This document shows positions 26,837-35,525 of a stretch of DNA of 64,000 nt, piece after piece. The DNA is taken from assembly GCF_004136635.1 (NCBI RefSeq), contig NZ_NOIU01000001.1, positions 186,001-250,000 on the forward strand. Reading direction: 5' to 3'. This DNA is from Rothia halotolerans (GTDB lineage Bacteria; Actinomycetota; Actinomycetes; Actinomycetales; Micrococcaceae). Position 1 is the first letter of the stretch; each line of letters opens with the position of its first letter. The notes beneath the pieces were generated by a model. That model did no database searches, was not told the origin of the DNA, and saw only the letters and a program-made list of their open reading frames with translations. Both the position numbers and the translations under genes were made by a program.

Positions 26837-28500
26837 CACCGCTCGCCTCCCTCGCGCTGGTCGGGGAAGAGGCCATCGGGCCTGCCGTTGCCGTCCCAGT
26901 TGAGCAGGTTCACGCGACCGGCCATGGCCTCGTCGTCGGCTGGGCGCTCCCCGCACTGGCGCTCGCGCAGCGCCTGGAAGTTCTCGACCGCGACCGGCAC
27001 CGGCCGCCCGCTGGTCTCCCCGAAGGCGCCCTGGTACATGCCCGGCCCGCCCTCGAAGTCCAGGGAGCAGCCCATCTCCTCGAGGTTGTGGGCGTCCTCC
27101 ATGTGGGCCTTGGGGATGACGTAGCGGTCCTGGTACTTGGCGATGGCCATCATCCGGTACATCTCATACATCTCGGAGCCCGTCATGCCCACCTCCTCCG
27201 CGATCTCGGAGCGGGCCTCACGGCCCAGCGAGATGTCCCGCATGTAGGAGCGCATGGCGGCGAGCTTCCTCAGCACGCCGGTGATGAGCTCGGTGTCCCC
27301 GGCCGTGAACAGCTCCGCCAGGTACTCCACCGGGATGCGCAGGGCGTCGATCGCGCCGAAGAGGTTCCCCTCGTCCTCCGCGTCGTGCCCCTGGTCCCTG
27401 AGGAGGTCCACGATGGGCGAGAGCGGGGGCACGTACCAGACCATCGGCATGGTCCGGTACTCGGGGTGCAGCGGCAGGGCCACCCGCCACTCCTTGGCCA
27501 TCTTGTAGACAGGCGAGCGGCGGGCCGCCTCCAGCCATGACTCCTCGATGCCGGCCTTCCGGGCCTCGCGGATGACCTCGGGGTCGTTCGGGTCCAGCAT
27601 GAGGTCCAACTGCGCCTCGTAGAGCTCCTGCTCGGGCGCCGAGGCGGCCTCGGTGACCCGGTCCGCGTCGTAGAGGAAGATGCCGATGTAGCGCATCCGC
27701 CCCACGCAGGTCTCCGCGCAGACCGTCGGGATCCCGGCCTCGATCCTCGGGTAGCAGAAGGTGCACTTCTCGGCCTTGCCCGACTTGTGGTTGAAGTAGA
27801 TCTTCTTGTAGGGGCAGCCGGTGATGCACTGCCGCCAGCCGCGGCAGCGGTCCTGGTCCACCAGCACGACGCCGTCCTCCGTGCGCTTGTAGATCGCCCC
27901 GGAGGGGCAGGAGGCCATGCAGGAGGGGTTCAGGCAGTGCTCGCAGATGCGCGGGAGGTAGAACATGAACGTCTTCTCGAACTCGAAGGCGATCCGCTCC
28001 TCGGACTCCTTCCGCACCTTCTCCACCATGGGGTCCAGGTGCCCGTTCTCGGTGACGCCGCCGAGGTCGTCGTCCCAGTTGGCGCTCCACTCGATCTTGG
28101 TGTCCTCGCCGGTGATCAGCGACTTCGGCTTGGCCACCGGGAAGTCGTCGCCCAGGGGCGCGTTGACCAACGAGGCGTAGTCGTAGGTCCACGGCTCGTA
28201 GTAGTCCTTGAGCTCGGGCTGGACGGGGCTGGCGAAGATCCCGAAGAGCTTCTGCAGCCGGTTCCCGGACTTGAGCCGGAGCCGACCGCGCTTGTTCAGC
28301 TCCCAGCCGCCGCGCCACCGCTCCTGGTCCTCGTAGCGGCGTGGATAGCCCTGGCCGGGGCGTGTCTCGACGTTGTTGAACCACACGTACTCGGTGCCCG
28401 CCCGGTTGGTCCAGGCCTGCTTGCAGGTGACGGAGCAGGTGTGGCACCCGATGCATTTGTCGAGCGTCATCACCATGCTGACTTGCGCCATGACTCGCAT
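26836..28500 (-). CDS. narH: Respiratory nitrate reductase beta subunit
   Basis: Iron-sulfur electron-transfer subunit (554 aa). The first cluster motif uses Cys16, Cys19, Cys22 and Cys26 (CIGCHTCSVTC). Others are CEHCLNPSCMASCP, CRGWRQCITGCP (the Trp-containing motif typical of the 3Fe-4S centre) and CTFCYPRIEAG with downstream CAETCVGRMRYIG. The ATG at 28500 overlaps the narG stop (TAATG) and has AGGAGG 10 bases upstream, better placed than the second ATG three codons on. Confidence 0.97.
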   Translation of the reverse strand: MRVMAQVSMVMTLDKCIGCHTCSVTCKQAWTNRAGTEYVWFNNVETRPGQGYPRRYEDQERWRGGWELNKRGRLRLKSGNRLQKLFGIFASPVQPELKDYYEPWTYDYASLVNAPLGDDFPVAKPKSLITGEDTKIEWSANWDDDLGGVTENGHLDPMVEKVRKESEERIAFEFEKTFMFYLPRICEHCLNPSCMASCPSGAIYKRTEDGVVLVDQDRCRGWRQCITGCPYKKIYFNHKSGKAEKCTFCYPRIEAGIPTVCAETCVGRMRYIGIFLYDADRVTEAASAPEQELYEAQLDLMLDPNDPEVIREARKAGIEESWLEAARRSPVYKMAKEWRVALPLHPEYRTMPMVWYVPPLSPIVDLLRDQGHDAEDEGNLFGAIDALRIPVEYLAELFTAGDTELITGVLRKLAAMRSYMRDISLGREARSEIAEEVGMTGSEMYEMYRMMAIAKYQDRYVIPKAHMEDAHNLEEMGCSLDFEGGPGMYQGAFGETSGRPVPVAVENFQALRERQCGERPADDEAMAGRVNLLNWDGNGRPDGLFPDQREGGER

Positions 28501-31500
28501 TAGTAGTTGACCTCCTGGCTGCGACGGCGGATGAGGGAGACGATGTCCCGTTGGTTTCCTGTGGGGCCCAGATAGTTGAACGCGTAGGCCTGGTGCGCGT
28601 ACCCGCCGATCATGTGGGTGGGTTTGACGAGGATGCGGGTGACGGAGTTGTGGATGCCGCCCCGCTTCCCGGTGGTCTCCGAGCGGGGGACGTCGATGGT
28701 CCGCTCCTGGGCGTGGTGGACGTAGATGACGCCCTCGGGCATCCGGTGCGAGACCACCGCGCGGCCGACGAAGACCCCGTTGGTGTTCACGCACTCGATC
28801 CAGTCGTTGTCCCTCACCTGGATCTTCTCCGCGTCCTGGGGGCTCATCCACGCCGTGGTCCCGCCCCGGGAGAGGGAGAGCATGAAGAGGTTGTCCTGGT
28901 ACTCGGAGTGGATCGACCACTTGTTGTGCGGGGTGAGGTAGCGGACCGCGACGGAGAGCTCCCCCCGCTCGCCGAGCTTGGGCTCGCCGAACAGGGCATT
29001 CATGTCCAGCGGGGGCCGGTAGATCGGGAGGTTCTCCCCCATCTCGTGCATCCAGTCGTGGTCCAGGAAGAAGTGCATCCGCCCGGAGAGGGTGTGGAAG
29101 GGCTTGAGCCGCTCGATGTTGACGGTGAAGGGCGCGTAGCGCCGGCCTCCGGTCTCGGACCCCGACCACTCGGGCGAGGTGATCACCGGAACCGGCCCCG
29201 CCTGGGTCTGCGGGAAGGTGATGCGCTTCTCCTCGCTGCCCTCGGCGTAATCCGCGAGGCGGACCCCGGTGCGCTCCTCGAGGCTCTTGAAGCTCTGCAC
29301 CGCCAGCTCGCCGTTGGTGGCCCCGGAGAAGCTCAGGATCGTCTCGGCGATCTTGACGTCGGTGTCCATCGCGGGGCGTCCCGCGCCCTTCCCTGAGCTC
29401 ATCACGCCGTGCTCGGAAGCCAGCCGGTCCACCTGGGAGGTGACGTCGAAGGTCACGTTCTTGGTGGTCAGCCCCAGGCTCGAGGCGAGCGGCCCGACGG
29501 TGTTGTACATCTGCGAGACGGCCGGATAGTCGCGCTCGACGGTCTTGAAGATCGGCATGTTGCGCCCCGGGACCCCGGTGATCCCGGTGTTCTTCCAGTC
29601 GGGGGCGTGCCCGCCCGGCTGGGCGAGCTGGCCCGGGGTGTCGTGCTGCAGGGGCACGGCGACGACGTCGCGCCGGGTGCCCAGGTGCCGCGCGGCCTGC
29701 CGGGAGAACTCCTCGGCGAGGTCCTTGAACATCTGGTGGTCCGTGCGGGCCTCCCAGGGCGGGTCGATGGCCGGGGTGAAGGCGTGCACGTAGGGGTGCA
29801 TGTCGGTCGAGGAGAGGTCGTGCTTCTCGTACCAGGTCGCGGCCGGCAGGACGACGTCGGAGAGCAGCGTCGAGGAGGTCATCCGGAAGTCGGCGGAGAC
29901 CAGCAGGTCCAGCTTCCCCTCGGGGGCCTCCTCGTGCCAGGCGACGTCGCTGGGCCGGGAGTCGGAGTGCTCCTCGCCCTGGACGCTGTGGTGCGTGCCC
30001 AGCAGGTGCTTGAGGAAGTACTCCTCGCCCTTGGCGGAGGATCCCAGGAGGTTGGAGCGCCAGAGCATGAGGGTGCGCGGCCAGTTCTCCTCCGCGTCGG
30101 GATCCTCGACCGAGAGGTCCAGGTCGCCCGAGTTCAGGCGGCCCGCCACGTAGGCGGCCTCGTCCTCGGCCTCCCCCGCCGCCACGGCCTCCCCGGCGCG
30201 GTCGGCGAGGTCCAGCGAGTTCTCCCGGAACTGGGGGTAGAACGGCATCCATCCCATCCGGGTGGACTTGGCGACGACGTCGGCGGTGTGCATCCCGCGC
30301 AGGTCGCCGCGGCCCAGGGGGGACTGCAGGGAGTCGGTCGAGTGCCCGTCCGTGCGCCACTGGTCGGTGTGCATGTACCAGAAGCCGGTGCCGATCATGG
30401 TGCGGGGCGGGCGGCTCCAGTCCAGCGCGTTGGCCACGGTGGCCCAGCCGGTGATGGGCCGGGCCTTCTCCTGCCCGACGTAGTGCGCCCAGCCGCCGCC
30501 GTTGCGGCCCTGGCAGCCGGTGAGCATGAGCAGCGCCAGGATCGCGCGGTAGGTGGTGTCCCCGTGGTACCACTGGCAGATCCCGGCCCCGAGGATGATC
30601 ATCGAGCGGCCCCTGGACTCCTCGGAGTTCCTGGCGAACTCGCGGGCCACCCGGATCACCGCCTCGGCGGGGACGGAGGTGATCTCCTCCTGCCAGGCGG
30701 GGGTGTACTGGACGGAGGCGTCGTCGTACCCCTGGGCCCAGGTGCCGGGCAGGCCCTCACGGCCCACCCCGTACTGGGCGAGCATGACGTCCAGGACCGT
30801 GGTGACCTCGTGCCCCGCGACCGTGGTGGTGGGGACGCCGCGCGAGACGGTCCTGCCCGAGCCGTCCGGCCGGTCGAAGGCGGCCATCTGCAGCTCCGTG
30901 GCCTCCGCCCCCAGCCCCGCCGCGTCCCGGACGGAGAGGGCCGGGACGACCCCCTCGAGGTCCAGGTTCCAGCGGCCGGCGTCCTCGTCGTTGTACCTGA
31001 AGCCCATGGAGCCGTTGGGCACCACGGCCTCGCCCGTCTCCCTGTTCAGCAGGACGGTCTTGAAGGAGGCGTCGGCGGCGTCGCGGTGCTCCGGCAGGTC
31101 CGCGGCGGTGAGGAACTTGCCCACCTTGGCGCGGCCCTGCTCGTCCCGGTCGATGCGGATCAGGAAGGGCAGGTCGGTGTAGGTGCCCACGTAGTCCTCG
31201 AAGAAGGGGACCCGGCGGTCGACGAAGTTCTCCTTCAGCACTACGTGCCCCATCGCCATGGCGAGCGCAGCGTCGGTCCCCGCCTGGGCGGGCAGCCACT
31301 CGTCGGCGAACTTGGTGTTGTCCGCGTAGTCCGGGCTCACCGAGACGACCTTGGTGCCGCGGTAGCGGACCTCCGCGAGCCAGTGGGCGTCCGGCGTGCG
31401 GGTCACGGGGATGTTGGAGCCCCACATCATCAGGTAGCTGGCGTCCCACCAGTCCCCCGACTCCGGGACGTCCGTCTGGTCGCCGAAGACCTGCGGCGAG

Positions 31501-32219
31501 GCGACGGGGAGGTCGGCGTACCAGTCGTAGAAGGAGGTCATCACCCCGCCGATCAGCTCGATGTAGCGGGCGCCCGCGGCGTGCGAGACCATCGACATGG
31601 CGGGGATCGGGGAGAAGCCGATGTTGCGGTCCGGGCCGTGTTCCCTGATCGTGTGGATCTGGGACGCAGCGATGAGCTCGAGGGCCTCCTCCCAGCTGGA
31701 GCGCACCAGCCCGCCCTTGCCCCGGGCCTGCTGGTACCGGCGGCGCCGCTCCGGGTCCTGGGTGATGGCAGCGAAGGCCTCCACCGGGTCGCCGTGCTCC
31801 GCCTTCGCCTCCCGGTACATCTCCAGGAGCACGCCGCGGACGTAGGGGTACTTCACCCGGGTGGGCGAGTAGGTGTACCAGGAGAAGGCGGCGCCGCGGG
31901 GGCAGCCCCTGGGCTCGTACTCGGGGCGGTCGGGGCCGACCGAGGGGTAGTCGGTCTCCTGGGCCTCCCAGGTGATGATCCCGTCCTTGACGTAGACCTT
32001 CCAGGAGCAGGAGCCGGTGCAGTTCACGCCGTGCGTGGAACGCACCACCTTATCGTGGCTCCAGCGGTCCCTGTAAAATACGTCACCCTGGCGCCCGCCC
32101 TCCAGGAATTCGGCTCGACCGTCCTCGGAGAGTTCGGCGCGGGAAAAGAATCTGCCGAATTTGACGAGATTCCGGAAAAGCGGTCCGTCGATGTCTGGGG
32201 TCTTCGTCGTCTCCTCCAT
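28500..32219 (-). CDS. narG: Respiratory nitrate reductase alpha subunit
   Basis: Catalytic Mo-bisMGD subunit, 1239 aa, full length. The N-terminal FS0 cluster ligands His63, Cys67 and Cys71 lie in HGVNCTGSCSW, with a further Cys in EPRGCPRGAAF. The SFYDWYADLP stretch contains the position of the Mo-binding Asp known in E. coli NarG. The C-terminal GGIHNSVTRI and THMIGGYAHQ motifs bind the cofactor. There is no twin-arginine signal, as expected for the cytoplasm-facing type. No Shine-Dalgarno is present; TAGCCT ends 6 bases before the ATG, suggesting a leaderless mRNA. The product needs Moco, yet the neighbouring Moco genes are damaged. Confidence 0.98.
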   Translation of the reverse strand: MEETTKTPDIDGPLFRNLVKFGRFFSRAELSEDGRAEFLEGGRQGDVFYRDRWSHDKVVRSTHGVNCTGSCSWKVYVKDGIITWEAQETDYPSVGPDRPEYEPRGCPRGAAFSWYTYSPTRVKYPYVRGVLLEMYREAKAEHGDPVEAFAAITQDPERRRRYQQARGKGGLVRSSWEEALELIAASQIHTIREHGPDRNIGFSPIPAMSMVSHAAGARYIELIGGVMTSFYDWYADLPVASPQVFGDQTDVPESGDWWDASYLMMWGSNIPVTRTPDAHWLAEVRYRGTKVVSVSPDYADNTKFADEWLPAQAGTDAALAMAMGHVVLKENFVDRRVPFFEDYVGTYTDLPFLIRIDRDEQGRAKVGKFLTAADLPEHRDAADASFKTVLLNRETGEAVVPNGSMGFRYNDEDAGRWNLDLEGVVPALSVRDAAGLGAEATELQMAAFDRPDGSGRTVSRGVPTTTVAGHEVTTVLDVMLAQYGVGREGLPGTWAQGYDDASVQYTPAWQEEITSVPAEAVIRVAREFARNSEESRGRSMIILGAGICQWYHGDTTYRAILALLMLTGCQGRNGGGWAHYVGQEKARPITGWATVANALDWSRPPRTMIGTGFWYMHTDQWRTDGHSTDSLQSPLGRGDLRGMHTADVVAKSTRMGWMPFYPQFRENSLDLADRAGEAVAAGEAEDEAAYVAGRLNSGDLDLSVEDPDAEENWPRTLMLWRSNLLGSSAKGEEYFLKHLLGTHHSVQGEEHSDSRPSDVAWHEEAPEGKLDLLVSADFRMTSSTLLSDVVLPAATWYEKHDLSSTDMHPYVHAFTPAIDPPWEARTDHQMFKDLAEEFSRQAARHLGTRRDVVAVPLQHDTPGQLAQPGGHAPDWKNTGITGVPGRNMPIFKTVERDYPAVSQMYNTVGPLASSLGLTTKNVTFDVTSQVDRLASEHGVMSSGKGAGRPAMDTDVKIAETILSFSGATNGELAVQSFKSLEERTGVRLADYAEGSEEKRITFPQTQAGPVPVITSPEWSGSETGGRRYAPFTVNIERLKPFHTLSGRMHFFLDHDWMHEMGENLPIYRPPLDMNALFGEPKLGERGELSVAVRYLTPHNKWSIHSEYQDNLFMLSLSRGGTTAWMSPQDAEKIQVRDNDWIECVNTNGVFVGRAVVSHRMPEGVIYVHHAQERTIDVPRSETTGKRGGIHNSVTRILVKPTHMIGGYAHQAYAFNYLGPTGNQRDIVSLIRRRSQEVNY

Positions 32220-32225
32220 GAGACG

Positions 32226-32231
32226 AGGCTA
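32226..32231 (-). promoter_or_regulatory. Candidate narG -10 element
   Basis: TAGCCT lies 6 bases before the narG ATG, the distance expected if transcription starts at the A of the start codon. It directly follows the shared motif at 32233-32260, so a protein bound there would overlap the promoter. Confidence 0.4.
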
Positions 32232-32232
32232 G

Positions 32233-32260
32233 CTTAAAACTTGCCTGTAAAATACCGAAT
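32233..32260 (-). promoter_or_regulatory. Motif shared with the hmp promoter, likely NsrR-type operator
   Basis: On the plus strand the 28 bases begin CTTAAAACTTGC and end AATACCGAAT. The hmp upstream region (62438-62465) begins CTTAAAACTAGC and ends AATACCAATT. About 21 of 28 positions agree, in otherwise unrelated, GC-rich surroundings. An 11-1-11 imperfect inverted repeat, as in known NsrR sites, can be drawn through both. It lies at -14 to -41 from the narG start. Confidence 0.6.
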
Positions 32261-32277
32261 AAAAATCTTCGTTATTT
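32250..32277 (-). promoter_or_regulatory. Inverted repeat upstream of narG
   Basis: AAATACCGAA and TTCGTTATTT form 10-bp arms (9 of 10 complementary) around an 8-base AT spacer. The left arm overlaps the shared motif. It may bind a second regulator of narGHJI or act as an AT-rich upstream promoter element. Confidence 0.5.
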
Positions 32278-32284
32278 CCCCGGA

Positions 32285-32727
32285 TCAGAGCCGATCCAGC
32301 CAGTCGTCCACCCCGCCGGGGAGGTTCTCCAGGTCCCTCACCCCCTGGCTCCGCAGCCCCTCGAGGGCGCGGGCCGACCGCACCCCGAAGGCGCAGCACA
32401 CGACGATCCGGGACCCCTCGGGCCCCTCTTTCAATAGGGTTACTATCTTCTGAGCGGATATTTCCGAATACTTCTCGGCGTCGCTCAGCGGAATGTTGAC
32501 GGCGCCGGGAATATGTACCGCGGAGAATTCCTTCCGCTCCCTGACGTCCACCAGCAGGACGTCGTCTCCCAGACTCTCGGCGTCGTCGGCGAGGACGGCG
32601 GAGGGGCCCTCCTCCCGCGCCGACCGAAGCCGGGCAGGACCACCTGGCGCCGGTAGCGCCGCATCCGCCGCCGCTCCGGGCCCGCGCCCCGGCCCGCCTC
32701 CGTCGTGCTCTCCCGCTCGGCCGTCAC
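32285..32727 (-). pseudogene. moeZ: Deleted moeZ/moeB: N-terminal stub plus rhodanese domain
   Basis: A GTG at 32727 overlaps the moaE stop (GTGA) and leads into RRYRRQVVLPGFG, the start of ThiF/MoeB-type adenylyltransferases. The frame then leaves the family. In another frame, directly joined, is a complete rhodanese domain (LLVDVRERKEFSAVHIPGA, with loop CAFGVR holding the Cys) ending at 32285. The roughly 250-residue ATP-binding and zinc domain between them is gone, so MoaD adenylation by this gene is not possible. The rhodanese part could still be read from an upstream GTG or TTG in its own frame, so a leftover sulfurtransferase cannot be excluded. Confidence 0.75.
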
Positions 32728-33029
32728 AGCCCAACCCAATCGATGCCGCCGTCGGAGAAGGTCTGCTCCTTCCGGGTCGGCACGCGCCGCTCGACCGTGT
32801 CGGCCGTGTCCTCGCAGGCGGCGAAGGCCTCATCCCGGTGGGCCGCCGCCACGCCGGTCAGGGCCGACTCGCCGACCCGCAGACCGCCGATCCGGTGCGC
32901 GCTCCACAGCCTGACCCGGGGTGCCGGGAGACGACCTCGGCGCGCAGCACGCGCCCGGCCTCCTCGGCGGCCCGCTCGGGACCCGGGAGGACGACGTCGT
33001 CCCCCTCCCGCGCGCGGGAGTCTCCGGAT
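32724..33029 (-). pseudogene. moaE: Truncated and frameshifted moaE (molybdopterin synthase large subunit)
   Basis: Reading the minus strand by codon gives a clear MoaE C-terminus: VRLWSAHRIGGLRVGES, then AHRDEAFAACEDTADTV and KEQTFSDGGIDWVGL before a TGA at 32724. Just upstream, the next part (AGRVLRAEVVSRHPG) is in a different frame, so one base is missing around 32917. The N-terminal half, including the usual VRDHD-type region, is absent: the reading runs straight into the end of mog with no start codon. The conserved IWK is TRK here. This gene cannot make functional MoaE. Confidence 0.78.
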
Positions 33030-33530
33030 TCAGCGGTCGTGGTAGTCCTCCAGCTGCCGCAGGATGTGCTCGAGGAGGGGATCCAGCACCGCCGCGCCGT
33101 CCGCGGCGCCGCCCCGGGAGCCGGGAAGGGCCATCAGGAAGCCCCGGCCGGCCACCCCGGCCAGGGTGCGCGAGAGCACCGCCGCCGGGGTGCTCTCCAG
33201 GCCCCGGGCCCAGAAGGCGTGCGCGATCCCCGGGATCTCCTTGTCCAGGTGCGGGCGCAGGGCCTCGACCGTCCGATCCTCGGCGTTCAGCCCCGTGCCG
33301 CCGCTGATCAGGGTCACCCGCGGCAGCCGCTCCCGATCCCCGAGGAGGGCGTCCAGCTCCACCCCGATCAGCCGGTCCTCGACCACCCGGGGAGAGGGCG
33401 CCTCGAAGCCCCGGGAGCGCAGCCAGTCGACCAGGACGGGGCCGGAGCGGTCCTCGTACAGGCCGCGGGCGGCCCGGGTGGAGGCGACGATCACCAGGCC
33501 CGTCCTCGGCAGGCTCGGACCATCGCTCAT
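33030..33530 (-). CDS. mog: Molybdopterin adenylyltransferase-like protein (MogA/MoaB family)
   Basis: MoCF-biosynthesis domain protein, 166 aa. It has LISGGTGLNAEDRTVEAL, the substrate-binding motif of the MogA/MoaB fold, and LPGSRGGAADG where the family usually has an LPGSP turn. It would adenylylate molybdopterin before Mo insertion. The start overlaps the moaC stop by 4 bases. The frame is intact, unlike the moaE and moeZ genes downstream. MogA and MoaB cannot be told apart safely by eye. Confidence 0.85.
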   Translation of the reverse strand: MSDGPSLPRTGLVIVASTRAARGLYEDRSGPVLVDWLRSRGFEAPSPRVVEDRLIGVELDALLGDRERLPRVTLISGGTGLNAEDRTVEALRPHLDKEIPGIAHAFWARGLESTPAAVLSRTLAGVAGRGFLMALPGSRGGAADGAAVLDPLLEHILRQLEDYHDR

Positions 33531-34015
33531 CGGCCCTCCTCCCCGACCTCCCAGTCGCCGGACTTCCCGCCGGACTTGGCCAGCACCCGCACGTCCTCGA
33601 TGCTCGCGTGCCGGTCCACGGCCTTGACCGTGTCGTAGAGCGAGAGCGCGGCGGTCGTGGCGGCGGTGAGCGCCTCCATCTCCACCCCCGTGACCCCGAG
33701 GGTCTTCACCGCGGCCTCGATCCGCACCGCCGACTCCTCGCGGTGGAAGTCCACCTCGATCTTCCCCAGCGGCAGCGGGTGGCAGAGCGGGATGATCTCC
33801 GGGGTGCGCTTGGCCCCCATGATCCCCGCCACGCGGGCCACCGGGAGCGCGTCCCCCTTGGGCAGCTCCCCGGCGAAGATGAGCTCGATGACCTCCGGGC
33901 GGGTCACCAGCCGGGCCGTGGCCCTGGCCCGGCGGCTCGTGCTCCGCTTCTCCGTCACGTCCACCATGTGCGCCGAGCCGTCCGCGCGGACGTGAGTCAG
34001 CCGTTCCTCAGTCAT
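33527..34015 (-). CDS. moaC: Cyclic pyranopterin monophosphate synthase
   Basis: MoaC (162 aa) makes cyclic pyranopterin phosphate from the product of MoaA. The signature IIPLCHPLPL and the helix GVEMEALTAATTAALSLYD are present, as is the active-site region KSGG. The TVKA in the YDTVKA stretch is usually MVKA. The ATG overlaps the moeA stop (ATGA). The frame is intact, but its partner MoaA at 35526 is truncated. Confidence 0.93.
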   Translation of the reverse strand: MTEERLTHVRADGSAHMVDVTEKRSTSRRARATARLVTRPEVIELIFAGELPKGDALPVARVAGIMGAKRTPEIIPLCHPLPLGKIEVDFHREESAVRIEAAVKTLGVTGVEMEALTAATTAALSLYDTVKAVDRHASIEDVRVLAKSGGKSGDWEVGEEGR

Positions 34016-35307
34016 CTCTTCCCCTCAGGTCGTTCTTCCATGTCGGTCGCTCCGGCCGGCCCGGACCCCTCGAGGGGGTGGACCGTCACCGGATCCCCTC
34101 GCCCGACGTCGTCGTCCGGGGGGATCTCGATCAGGCAGTCCGCCGGAAGGGCCTGGGCCAGCAGGTGCGAGCCCCTCCCACCGACCGGCCGCACCCGCAG
34201 GCCGTTCTCCCCCAGCTCCAGCCGGCCGCGCAGGAAGCAGGTCCTGCCGGGCAGCCCGGCGGCGTCCTCGCAGATCCGGGCCCGCAGACGGGGCGGTTCC
34301 GGGGCGGCTCCCCAGGCCCGCGCCGCGGCGGGCACCACGAACAGCCGGAAGGAGACCAGGGTGCTGATGGGGTTCCCGGGCAGGGCCGCCACCGGCACGC
34401 CCTCGAACGTCCCGAGCCCCTGGGGGCCTCCCGGCTGCTGGGCGACGTGCCCGAACCACGCTCCCTCGGCACCCTCCAGCAGGCGGCGGACCACCTCGTA
34501 CCGCCCGTGTCCGACCCCGCCGGAGGTCACGATCAGATCGGGCGCCGACGCGGCGATCGCCTCCCGGAGCGCGGCGCCCAGCGCCTCGGGATCGTCGCCG
34601 GTGCGCAGGCGCCCGACCACCCGGAGGCCGTGCACGGCGCAGAGGGCCTCCAGCAGGGGCCCGTTGGCGTCGGGGATCTGAGCCGGGCCCGCCGTCTCCC
34701 CCGCGGAGACCAGCTCCTCGCCGCCGGTGCAGAGAAGGACGCGGGGGAGCCTCCGGACGGGGAGCTCCCGCAGCCCCTGGCCGGCGGCCGAGGCGAGGGC
34801 CTGGGGGTTCAGCCGCTCCCCCGCGCGCAGCAGGAGCGCGCCGGCGCCGAGGTCCTCCCCGGCGCGCCGCACGAAGCGGCCGGGCTCCGCGGCGGGCACC
34901 CGGACCTCCGCCCCCCGTTCCACGAACTCGGGCGGCACGCAGTGCTCGACCGGGACGACGGCGACGGCGCCGTCCGGCAGCGCCGCTCCCGTCATGATGG
35001 GACAGACCTCTCGGTCGCCCAGTCCCCGCGGGTAGGCCTCCTCCGGGTCGGTCCCGGCCGGCAGCGGCGGCCCGGCGGTGAAGCGGCGGTCCGCGGCCTC
35101 GTTCTGCTCCCGGGAGAGGGCGTAGCCGTCCATCTGGGAGTTGTCGAAGCGCGGGGAGTCGTGCATCGCGTGCAGGTCCTCGGCGAGCGTCCGCCCCAGG
35201 GCCTCCCCGAGGGCCGCCTGCTCGGCGGCGGGGCGCGCTCCGGACCGGCGCAGGCGCTCGACCAGGTGCTCCAGGTGCTCCCTCGGCTCACGCGGGGCTG
35301 GACCCAT
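34012..35307 (-). CDS. moeA: Molybdopterin molybdenumtransferase
   Basis: MoeA (431 aa) inserts molybdate into adenylylated molybdopterin. The order is domain I/II start with [11 protein letters not shown] near residue 54, a [16 protein letters not shown] segment, then the MoCF domain with [20 protein letters not shown] and ALPGNPIST, and a C-terminal beta-barrel. It heads the minus-strand arm moeA-moaC-mog-(moaE)-(moeZ), all coupled by 4-base overlaps. A second MoeA-like gene is at 36717-37904 on the other arm. Confidence 0.92.
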   Translation of the reverse strand: MGPAPREPREHLEHLVERLRRSGARPAAEQAALGEALGRTLAEDLHAMHDSPRFDNSQMDGYALSREQNEAADRRFTAGPPLPAGTDPEEAYPRGLGDREVCPIMTGAALPDGAVAVVPVEHCVPPEFVERGAEVRVPAAEPGRFVRRAGEDLGAGALLLRAGERLNPQALASAAGQGLRELPVRRLPRVLLCTGGEELVSAGETAGPAQIPDANGPLLEALCAVHGLRVVGRLRTGDDPEALGAALREAIAASAPDLIVTSGGVGHGRYEVVRRLLEGAEGAWFGHVAQQPGGPQGLGTFEGVPVAALPGNPISTLVSFRLFVVPAAARAWGAAPEPPRLRARICEDAAGLPGRTCFLRGRLELGENGLRVRPVGGRGSHLLAQALPADCLIEIPPDDDVGRGDPVTVHPLEGSGPAGATDMEERPEGKR

Positions 35308-35525
35308 GGCTGCGCTCCTTCCGGTTCCGTCCGGGACGGCGGGAGGACGCGAGCGGCGCGCGCACGACGCCGGCCCGCGGGCCGGGGATGCGGCGCGTCA
35401 TGTGCTCCTCCTCGAGGGGATTCGTGCGACCTGCCCACCAGTCATTATGTCATCCTCGATGCAAATTTACCGTAGGGTGGGGAGGACCAGCCCGACGCCA
35501 TGTCGAAGCACCATCGGGAGGTCAT
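35308..35525. promoter_or_regulatory. Divergent promoter region of the two Moco arms
   Basis: This 218-bp gap separates moeA (minus) from the moaA-moaD hybrid (plus). It has a local AT-rich patch at 35441-35470. On the plus strand TAGGGT at 35473-35478 is a possible -10 for the moaA arm, with a poor -35. I looked for a Moco riboswitch-like fold and saw none I could support. Confidence 0.3.

Noticed and set aside
32220-32284. FNR-type site upstream of narG
   Set aside because: No TTGAT-N4-ATCAA-like sequence; the palindrome present has different arms and spacing.
35308-35525. Moco riboswitch upstream of moaA
   Set aside because: I could not form the expected helices or find its conserved loops in this GC-rich gap.
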